Assembly: GCF_002993365.1 (NCBI RefSeq) | Contig: NZ_PVNP01000065.1 | Location: forward strand, 1 to 32,720 | DNA: 32,720 bases | Direction of reading: 5' to 3' | From: Marisediminitalea alba | Lineage (GTDB): Bacteria > Pseudomonadota > Gammaproteobacteria > Enterobacterales > Alteromonadaceae | Shown here: one piece after another, positions 26,853 to 32,720 of the stretch | Numbering within the stretch: position 1 is the stretch's first letter | Layout of the letters: each line of letters opens with the position of its first letter | Translations under genes and position numbers: made by a program | Notes under the pieces: model-generated | What the model was told of the DNA's origin: nothing | Seen by the model: the letters and a program-made list of their open reading frames with translations, nothing else | Databases searched by the model: none

Positions 26853-27563
26853 CTAAACAGCCCGTTGTAAAAGCATGGACTTAATCTGTCCAATTGCTTT
26901 TGTAGGGTTGAGTCCCTTAGGACATACACTTACACAGTTCATGATACCGTGACATCTGAACACGCTGAAAGCATCATCCAGATCGTTCAGTCGCTCGTCT
27001 GTTGCTGTATCGCGGCTATCAATCAGGAATCGATAGGCGTGCAACAAGCCGGCTGGTCCGATGAACTTATCCGGATTCCACCAGAATGATGGACAAGATG
27101 TTGAACAACATGCACACAGTATACACTCATAGAGTCCATCCAGTTTAGCACGCTCTTCAGGAGACTGCAGATGCTCTCTTGCCGGCGGCTGTTTGCTGTC
27201 GTTAATTAAGAACGGTTTAATCTTCTCGTACTGAGTGTAGAACTGGGTCATATCGACCACCAGGTCACGCACTACCGGCAGACCAGGCAGCGGACGAATA
27301 ACCACTTTACCTGAGCCCAGTGCTGACAACGGAGTGATACACGCCAGGCCATTTTTGCCGTTCATGTTCATGCCGTCAGAACCACAAACCCCTTCACGAC
27401 AAGAGCGACGGAACGATAATGTTGGATCCTGTTCTTTTAAAAGAATCAGTGCATCCAGCACCATCATATCCTGGCCTTCTTCCACGTCCAGGGTGTAATC
27501 CTGCATGCGAGGTGCATTATCCACCTCAGGATTATAACGGTATACCGAAAAAGTTAATTGCAT
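26853..27563 (-). CDS. sdhB: Succinate dehydrogenase iron-sulfur subunit
   Basis: Electron-transfer subunit of respiratory complex II, 236 residues. The [2Fe-2S] site uses Cys55, Cys60, Asp63 and Cys75, with Asp in place of a fourth Cys as in E. coli. The [4Fe-4S] ligands are Cys147, Cys150, Cys153 and Cys214, and the [3Fe-4S] ligands Cys157, Cys204 and Cys210, in CILCACCSTSCPSFWW and CHGIMNCVSVCPKGLNP. GAGGGG precedes the ATG, 13 nt after sdhA. It is the last gene of sdhCDAB. Confidence 0.97.
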   Translation of the reverse strand: MQLTFSVYRYNPEVDNAPRMQDYTLDVEEGQDMMVLDALILLKEQDPTLSFRRSCREGVCGSDGMNMNGKNGLACITPLSALGSGKVVIRPLPGLPVVRDLVVDMTQFYTQYEKIKPFLINDSKQPPAREHLQSPEERAKLDGLYECILCACCSTSCPSFWWNPDKFIGPAGLLHAYRFLIDSRDTATDERLNDLDDAFSVFRCHGIMNCVSVCPKGLNPTKAIGQIKSMLLQRAV

Positions 27564-27576
27564 GATCTAACCCCTC

Positions 27577-29349
27577 TTAGTATGAACGTACTTTTGGCGG
27601 GAAGGCTTCGCGAAGCTTAGGCGCCATATTGACATCACGTTTAACCATATCTTCAGTCGCCGGGTTGTAAACACTGTGACACAACCAGTTCTCGTCATCA
27701 CGATCCGGATAGTCAAAGCGGCTGTGTGCACCACGGCTTTCTGTGCGGAAGTTTGCTGCCACAGCAGTGCTGTAAGCAGTTTCCATCAGATTATCGAGTT
27801 CTAAACACTCAATACGCTGGGTATTGAAGTCGGCACTCTTGTCATCAAGACGTGCGCTTTGCAGACGCTCACGGATCTCTTTAAGTTGCTTGAGACCTTC
27901 GGCCATTGCATCACCTTCACGGAATACCGAGAAGTTAAGCTGCATACATTCCTGCAAATCTTTCTTGATTTGTACCGGATCTTCGCCTTTGCCTTTTTCT
28001 GAACCTTCCCAACGATTGAAACGCGCCATTGCACCTTCCAGATCAGACTCTGAAGCCTCGCGGCTTGGGGTCATTTCGTCCAGCTTGTCACCCAGATGTA
28101 AACCTGTAGCACGACCAAACACTACCAGGTCAAGCAGTGAGTTACCGCCTAAACGGTTCGCACCGTGTACCGATACACAAGCAATTTCACCACAGGCAAA
28201 CAGACCGTTGACGACTTTATCATTACCGTTTTCGTCCAGCGTCAGACACTGACCATCAACGTTAGTCGGAATACCACCCATCATATAGTGACAGGTTGGA
28301 ATAACCGGAATCGGTTCTTTAACCGGATCAACGTGCGCAAAGGTACGAGACAGTTCAAGGATACCCGGCAGACGTGATTCAAGGACGTCTTTACCCAGGT
28401 GGTCCAGTTTAAGTTTGATGTGCGTACCCCATGGGCCTTCACAACCACGACCTTCACGGATCTCGGTCATCATTGAACGGGCAACTACGTCACGGCCGGC
28501 TAAGTCTTTAGCATTCGGTGCATAACGCTCCATGAAACGCTCGCCGTCTTTATTCAGCAGGTAACCACCTTCCCCACGACACCCTTCTGTTACCAGGGTT
28601 CCCGCGCCGGCGATACCGGTTGGGTGGAACTGCCACATTTCCATGTCCTGTACGCAAACGCCGGCACGCAGGGCCATGCCCACGCCGTCACCAGTGTTGA
28701 TGTGTGCGTTAGTGGTCGATGCGTAAATACGCCCTGCACCACCCGTTGCCAGAACAACCGCTTTAGATTTGAAATAAACCACTTCACCGGTTTCGATGTC
28801 GATAGCCGTACAACCGACTACATCGCCATCCTGGTTCTTAACCAGATCCAGTGCGTACCATTCGCTGAATACTTTAGTTTTGTTTTTAACGTTTTGTTGA
28901 TACAGCAAATGCAGTAACGCGTGACCAGTACGGTCAGCCGCTGCTGCGGTACGTGCGCCCTGCTCGCCACCAAAGTTCTTAGACTGGCCACCAAATGGAC
29001 GCTGATAGATTTTTCCGTTCTCGAAACGAGAGAAAGGCAGACCCATATTTTCCATTTCGATAATGGCTTCAGGTCCGGTTTTACACATATATTCGATAGC
29101 GTCCTGGTCACCGATATAATCGGAACCTTTAACGGTATCGTACATGTGCCATTCCCAGTTATCTTCATGGGAATTACCCAGCGCTACAGTAATACCACCC
29201 TGAGCGGATACTGTGTGCGAACGGGTTGGAAACACTTTTGATAGTAATGCACAGGATTTGCCAGACTGCGAGATTTGCAGTGCTGCGCGCATGCCTGCAC
29301 CGCCGGCGCCAATTACGACGGCGTCAAACTCATGAACGGGTAAACTCAT
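27577..29349 (-). CDS. sdhA: Succinate dehydrogenase flavoprotein subunit
   Basis: Oxidises succinate to fumarate on the cytoplasmic face of complex II; 590 residues (588 in E. coli). The FAD-binding [14 protein letters not shown] lies at 11-24, and the covalent FAD histidine is His45 in [10 protein letters not shown]. The active site contains [22 protein letters not shown], and the C-terminal capping helices end FPPKVRSY. I chose the ATG at 29349 ([12 protein letters not shown]) because it matches the family start and has GGGAG upstream; the frame is open for 15 more codons upstream, but those overlap sdhD and look non-coding. One nt separates it from sdhD. Confidence 0.97.
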   Translation of the reverse strand: MSLPVHEFDAVVIGAGGAGMRAALQISQSGKSCALLSKVFPTRSHTVSAQGGITVALGNSHEDNWEWHMYDTVKGSDYIGDQDAIEYMCKTGPEAIIEMENMGLPFSRFENGKIYQRPFGGQSKNFGGEQGARTAAAADRTGHALLHLLYQQNVKNKTKVFSEWYALDLVKNQDGDVVGCTAIDIETGEVVYFKSKAVVLATGGAGRIYASTTNAHINTGDGVGMALRAGVCVQDMEMWQFHPTGIAGAGTLVTEGCRGEGGYLLNKDGERFMERYAPNAKDLAGRDVVARSMMTEIREGRGCEGPWGTHIKLKLDHLGKDVLESRLPGILELSRTFAHVDPVKEPIPVIPTCHYMMGGIPTNVDGQCLTLDENGNDKVVNGLFACGEIACVSVHGANRLGGNSLLDLVVFGRATGLHLGDKLDEMTPSREASESDLEGAMARFNRWEGSEKGKGEDPVQIKKDLQECMQLNFSVFREGDAMAEGLKQLKEIRERLQSARLDDKSADFNTQRIECLELDNLMETAYSTAVAANFRTESRGAHSRFDYPDRDDENWLCHSVYNPATEDMVKRDVNMAPKLREAFPPKVRSY

Positions 29350-29350
29350 T

Positions 29351-29698
29351 TTACACTCCCCACAAAACAAACAAACCAGCGGCAACGTATACAAACGCGA
29401 TAATATTCAGAACATACTGAATGGTAGCGCGCAGACCGGTTGGCTTAACATAATCGGTTAACACCTGCCACAGACCAATGCGAACATGGATCATGATGGA
29501 AACCAATGCAGCGAGGGTAAATACTTTCATTGCAATACCAGAGAACAAGCCCTGCCATACGTCGAAAGTAACTTCTTCAGTCGTGATAAAGAATCCAGCC
29601 ATGAAGAATGTGTAGACTGCGATAATTACCGCAGTTGCGCGTAAAGAAACGTAATCCTGTACACCATTACGCTTGATGCTTGCCTGATTAGTTACCAT
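29351..29698 (-). CDS. sdhD: Succinate dehydrogenase membrane anchor subunit D
   Basis: A 115-residue membrane protein with three predicted helices (about 21-42, 55-77 and 89-112) that, with SdhC, holds heme b and the quinone site. [29 protein letters not shown] is a typical SdhD opening; [15 protein letters not shown] resembles the family's heme/quinone region (His near 74). The ATG at 29698 overlaps the sdhC stop by seven nt, and the frame upstream of it reads into sdhC. The sdhA ribosome binding site lies inside its last codons. Confidence 0.93.
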   Translation of the reverse strand: MVTNQASIKRNGVQDYVSLRATAVIIAVYTFFMAGFFITTEEVTFDVWQGLFSGIAMKVFTLAALVSIMIHVRIGLWQVLTDYVKPTGLRATIQYVLNIIAFVYVAAGLFVLWGV

Positions 29699-30066
29699 AA
29701 CGCAACCCCTATAACTACTGTCAGTACCACCCACAAACCAATAACAACTTGCGCACTTAAGTTACCTGACTCAAGCTCTTCCCAGTGACCCATATCCATT
29801 ATGCCGTGACGGATACCGCCAAGGATGTGATAGGTCAGCGCAGAAGCTGTACCGATTGCAATGATCTTTCCAATCAATCCATCCATTAAAGCCTGCACGT
29901 TGGCGAAGCCTTCTGGAGATGATACCGAAACGGCCCATGCCCAGATCACAAACAGCAGCGCAAAAAACATTGCGACACCGGTTACGCGATGGAGAATTGA
30001 CGAAATAGCAGAGGGAGGAAATTTAATGGTGTTAAGGTCTAAATTTACTGGTCTTTGCTTTTTCAC
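29692..30066 (-). CDS. sdhC: Succinate dehydrogenase cytochrome b556 subunit
   Basis: Membrane subunit of complex II, 124 residues and three helices. KKQRPVNLDLNTIKFPPSAISSILHRVTGV is the family's N-terminal quinone-site segment, including SILHR. His80 in TYHILGGIRHGIMD corresponds to the heme b ligand His84 of E. coli. I chose the GTG at 30066 (M-KKQRPVNL), with AGG eight nt upstream; a TTG at 30096 would add ten residues without a better ribosome site. First gene of sdhCDAB, divergent from gltA. Confidence 0.92.
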   Translation of the reverse strand: MKKQRPVNLDLNTIKFPPSAISSILHRVTGVAMFFALLFVIWAWAVSVSSPEGFANVQALMDGLIGKIIAIGTASALTYHILGGIRHGIMDMGHWEELESGNLSAQVVIGLWVVLTVVIGVALW

Positions 30067-30497
30067 AATTTTTGCCTGTTTTATCCGTAGGGACAAACCA
30101 CTCTCGTGTTGAGTCCTGACAGAGTGATTCTGATTGTTACTAAGTTAATTTTCTCATCCAATGAGGTGTTAACATTTTGTGAATATTTTATTACTTAGTT
30201 AACAGAATAAATATTCAGTTAATTTAAGTAGGCCAGAGTATATCCACGACCTATTATAATTACAATTTTTTGTGTGGTATTAGGACATTAGTCTTAGGTC
30301 GTAGAAAGGATAAAAATGCTTGATCCCGGGTACTACATAACCAGTATAATCGATAACAATCTAGAATATTTATGTGGAATATAAGTAATAAAATTGACTT
30401 GTTACTGCATAATAAAGTACAAATACGCCACTTTTCCCACCGGATTGCTCAAAATTGAGTAACATCCCGATAAAGAAAATTCTGAGGAGAGCAACTT
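30067..30497. promoter_or_regulatory. Divergent sdhC/gltA control region
   Basis: A 431-bp AT-rich gap. It holds four GTTAA words in the same orientation (30144, 30168, 30198, 30218), which resemble ArcA-type repeat elements; a palindrome GAATAAATATTC at 30205-30216; and an 8-bp inverted repeat ACGACCTA/TAGGTCGT (30246-30253 and 30295-30302). There is also a TATAAT at 30345-30350 with TTGATC 19 nt upstream, a possible gltA promoter. A 22-codon frame with a good ribosome site is listed separately. The strong AGGAGAG site of gltA is at the right edge. Confidence 0.5.
30316..30384 (+). CDS. Possible 22-residue leader peptide upstream of gltA
   Basis: ATG at 30316 preceded five nt upstream by AAAGGA, encoding MLDPGYYITSIIDNNLEYLCGI and a TAA stop. 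It overlaps the candidate TATAAT box of gltA, so promoter and peptide cannot both be right unless transcription starts further upstream. No known family is recognised; this may be chance. Confidence 0.2.
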   Translation: MLDPGYYITSIIDNNLEYLCGI

Positions 30498-31775
30498 ATG
30501 GCAGATCAAAAAGCCATTCTGAAAGCGGGCGACAAGGAAATTGAACTTCCTATCTTGTCTGGTACAGCAGGCCAAGATGTGATTGATATTCGTGCCCTTG
30601 GCAAACACGGCTATTTCACTTACGACCCTGGTTTCCTGGCGACTGGATCTTGCGAGTCTTCCATCACATTTATCGACGGCGCAGAAGGTGTATTATTACA
30701 CCGCGGCTTCCCAATCGACGAACTGGCTCGTGATGCCAACTATCTGGAAGTTTGTCACATGCTGCTGCACGGTGATGCACCGAATAAAGAAGAATACGAA
30801 GAATTCGAAAACACCATCAAGCGCCACACCATGGTACATGAGCAGATTCACATGTTCTTCCATGGCTTCCGTAATGACGCCCACCCTATGGCGATGCTGA
30901 ACGGTACTGTTGGTGCGATGTCCTCGTTCTACCACAGCGACCTGGACGTTTCTAATTTTGACATGCGTGTACGTTGTGCACACCGTCTGATTGCGAAGAT
31001 GCCTACCCTGGTAGCGATGTGTTATAAGTACAACATCGGTCAGCCATTTGTTTATCCTCGTAACGACCTGAGCTACGCGGCTAACTTCCTGAATATGATG
31101 TTCTCTGTTCCGGCTGAAGATTACAAAATCAGCCCGGCGGTAGAACGCGCTATGGACCGCATCTTTACCCTGCACGCCGACCACGAGCAAAATGCATCAA
31201 CCTCTACCGTGCGTTTAGCGGGTTCTTCCGGTGCTAACCCCTATGCCTGTATCGCTGCAGGTGTTGCTTCACTGTGGGGCCCTGCACACGGTGGTGCTAA
31301 CGAAGCTTGTCTGAATATGCTGGAAGAAATTGGTTCAGTAGACCGCATTCCTGAGTTCATTAATCGTGCGAAAGATAAGAACGATCCGTTCCGTCTGATG
31401 GGCTTTGGTCACCGTGTATACAAAAACCACGACCCACGCGCTACAGTAATGCGCGAAAGCTGTCACGAAGTACTGAAAGAGCTGAATGTTCAGGATCCGC
31501 TGCTAGACGTAGCAATGGAGCTGGAACGTATTGCTCTTGAAGACCCGTACTTCGCCGAGAAGAAACTGTTCCCGAACGTAGATTTCTACTCTGGTATCGT
31601 ACTGAAGGCAATCGGTATCCCAACAAACATGTTTACCTGTATTTTTGCCCTGTCACGTACTGTTGGCTGGATTTCACACTGGCACGAAATGATGTCTGAT
31701 CCTGCACAAAAGATCGGCCGTCCTCGCCAGTTATACACCGGTCACAACCAGCGTAAATATACGCCAATTAAATAA
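30498..31775 (+). CDS. gltA: Citrate synthase (type II)
   Basis: Condenses acetyl-CoA with oxaloacetate at the entry to the TCA cycle. The 425 residues and overall sequence fit the hexameric, NADH-sensitive type of gammaproteobacteria. The catalytic residues are His264 (GPAHGGANE), His305 ([13 protein letters not shown]) and Asp362 ([15 protein letters not shown]), at the E. coli numbering. AGGAGAG lies nine nt upstream of the ATG. It is divergent from sdhCDAB and followed by its own terminator. Confidence 0.97.
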   Translation: MADQKAILKAGDKEIELPILSGTAGQDVIDIRALGKHGYFTYDPGFLATGSCESSITFIDGAEGVLLHRGFPIDELARDANYLEVCHMLLHGDAPNKEEYEEFENTIKRHTMVHEQIHMFFHGFRNDAHPMAMLNGTVGAMSSFYHSDLDVSNFDMRVRCAHRLIAKMPTLVAMCYKYNIGQPFVYPRNDLSYAANFLNMMFSVPAEDYKISPAVERAMDRIFTLHADHEQNASTSTVRLAGSSGANPYACIAAGVASLWGPAHGGANEACLNMLEEIGSVDRIPEFINRAKDKNDPFRLMGFGHRVYKNHDPRATVMRESCHEVLKELNVQDPLLDVAMELERIALEDPYFAEKKLFPNVDFYSGIVLKAIGIPTNMFTCIFALSRTVGWISHWHEMMSDPAQKIGRPRQLYTGHNQRKYTPIK

Positions 31776-31796
31776 CGTTTAATTTAATTGTTAAAA

Positions 31797-31826
31797 AATA
31801 AAGGCTCGCATTGCGGGCCTTTTTTA
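31797..31826 (+). terminator. Rho-independent terminator of gltA
   Basis: AAGGCTCGC and GCGGGCCTT pair (one G-U) around ATT, followed by six T, about 25 nt past the gltA stop. Confidence 0.9.
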
Positions 31827-32006
31827 TTACTAATAAGTAGCTTAACAATATATTAACCTCTATATTTACTATTATTTAACATTTATCGCATGCGCGATTT
31901 TAAATTAATAAGTAATGGGTTTATGTGACGGATTTAATAATCCACCGATTAGAAATTTTCGTAATAAATTTTAAATATTTATTATAATTAAGGTATTTCA
32001 ATAACA

Positions 32007-32426
32007 ATGCAACCTCTCATAAAGCAATTAGGTTACGCCGGATTACTGCCTTTTATTGGTTTAAATGCGCTGACATTTACCGATATCCTGCCGCAATCGC
32101 TGGTCTACCTTTACTTTACGCAGTATTCAGCCGTGCTGTTGTCGTTTTTTGGTGGCGTGCACTGGTACGATGCCATTAGTAGTAATAAGCCAGCCCATCA
32201 GATGTACGTGGCAATGTTGCCAACGATTGTAGGCTGGATATGCTTAACTCAAACCGGCGCGCCCTGGGTACTAGGCGTGTTAAGTATTAGTTACCTGCTA
32301 ATGATGTTTTACGATAAACAGGTACTAACCCTGCCAAAAGAAATGGTAGTGGCTTACACCAAACTGCGTATGCAGTTAACCACAGTAGTTGTGTTATCTC
32401 ATGCTCTGATGATTTTCAGCCGCTAA
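32007..32426 (+). CDS. DUF3429-family inner-membrane protein
   Basis: A 139-residue protein of unknown function that resembles the DUF3429 family. It has about four hydrophobic helices (about 8-27, 35-52, 67-98 and 119-136) and the conserved-looking FFGGVHW segment (47-53) at the end of the second. There is no signal peptide. The ribosome site is weak (AAGG twelve nt upstream), but the frame, length and family resemblance support the ATG. It is a single gene with its own terminator. The 180-bp gap before it is very AT-rich and holds no other gene. Confidence 0.85.
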   Translation: MQPLIKQLGYAGLLPFIGLNALTFTDILPQSLVYLYFTQYSAVLLSFFGGVHWYDAISSNKPAHQMYVAMLPTIVGWICLTQTGAPWVLGVLSISYLLMMFYDKQVLTLPKEMVVAYTKLRMQLTTVVVLSHALMIFSR

Positions 32427-32452
32427 GAGCCTGCTAATTGATCGCTTGAAAC

Positions 32453-32482
32453 AAAAACACCAGCCGAGGCTGGTGTTTTTTT
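32453..32482 (+). terminator. Rho-independent terminator after the DUF3429 gene
   Basis: CACCAGC and GCTGGTG arms, extendable to 13 bp with the flanking A and T runs, ending in seven T. It lies about 27 nt past the DUF3429 stop and directly precedes the group II intron sequence. Confidence 0.92.
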
Positions 32483-32720
32483 GTTTGCCCAGCGAAGCTG
32501 GCAAACCCGTCAGGTTGAAAGAAACCTGAATCACCCTGACTGAGGGGAAGATAATCCGAATGGCAAGGGCGTTGCTGGCCAACGGCAGGGTTCGAAGGAA
32601 GCCATAGGAAGTTAGAAGTACACAACGAAAGTGAACCTGATTCGGCAAGGCAGGAGGGTAAGCGTGCAAAATAGCGCGAAGCCCGATACTCAGTCAGTCC
32701 TGTTTTGTGTTTGAGGGTGG
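32483..32720 (+). mobile_element. Second group II intron, 5' part, truncated by window edge
   Basis: Directly after the terminator T-run the sequence starts GTTTGCC and folds into a hairpin with GCAAAC, followed by a CAGGTT-GAAAGA-AACCTG hairpin. It then carries CGAATGGCAAGGGCGTT (32557-32573) and CGAAGGAAGCC (32593-32603). The left-hand intron has the same two blocks in the same order at nearly the same distance (18 against 20 nt). The later ACAACGAAAGTGAACCTGATTCGG and GGGTAAGCG segments also look like group II domain I. The exact 5' end is uncertain, because GTTTG deviates from GUGYG. No reverse transcriptase is visible before the window ends. Confidence 0.72.

Noticed and set aside
30696..31190. 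Minus-strand frame of 164 codons opposite gltA
   Set aside because: Antisense shadow of a highly conserved gene; composition does not look like a protein.
1..32720. A CRISPR array, toxin-antitoxin pair, phage genes or defence island
   Set aside because: No regularly spaced repeats, small toxin-like pairs, integrases or phage proteins were seen; apart from the intron ends the content is core metabolism and a glucan locus.

Overview
The window looks like chromosomal DNA of a marine gammaproteobacterium, most likely Alteromonadaceae (Alteromonas or a close relative). This rests on the gltA / sdhCDAB / sucABCD order, a SucB with two lipoyl domains, a lipoprotein pullulanase beside a TonB-dependent receptor of the maltodextrin type, and the DUF4019 and DUF3429 genes. 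No rRNA, tRNA or CRISPR was seen. The assignment comes from protein resemblance judged by eye, not from a search.

Layout. (1) 1-1929: the 5' part of a group II intron on the minus strand, lying just past the terminator of glnS (glutaminyl-tRNA synthetase). (2) 2149-4856: a LacI-family regulator convergent with a lipoprotein GH13 alpha-amylase. (3) 5223-8279: a large fusion of an ammonium transporter (Amt) with PAS, GGDEF and EAL domains, convergent with a TrmH-type RNA methyltransferase. (4) 9117-11998: a two-gene unit, a phospholipase D-like/VTT membrane fusion followed by an endonuclease/exonuclease/phosphatase-family protein. (5) 11988-19899, minus strand: TonB-dependent receptor and lipoprotein pullulanase joined by an ATGA overlap, then a small DUF4019 protein behind a terminator. 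(6) 20185-30066, minus strand: sucABCD and sdhCDAB, divergent from gltA (30498-31775). (7) 32007-32426: a DUF3429 membrane protein, its terminator, and the 5' part of a second group II intron running out of the window.

The alpha-glucan genes form a small regulon. The amylase and the receptor-pullulanase operon share the near-palindrome TGCATACGTATTCA. In both promoters its ATACGTAT core lies exactly 31 nt upstream of a TAGTAT -10 box. The local LacI-type protein is the obvious candidate to bind it. The enzymes would debranch and cut starch or glycogen outside the cytoplasm and the receptor would import the products. No inner-membrane sugar transporter or cytoplasmic maltodextrin enzyme lies here. 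The TCA block encodes citrate synthase, succinate dehydrogenase, the 2-oxoglutarate dehydrogenase E1 and E2 subunits, and succinyl-CoA synthetase.

Most of the window is ordinary chromosomal gene content. The points most worth a second look are the Amt-PAS-GGDEF-EAL fusion, the matched operator/promoter geometry, and the two group II introns, each just behind a Rho-independent terminator and pointing out of the window.
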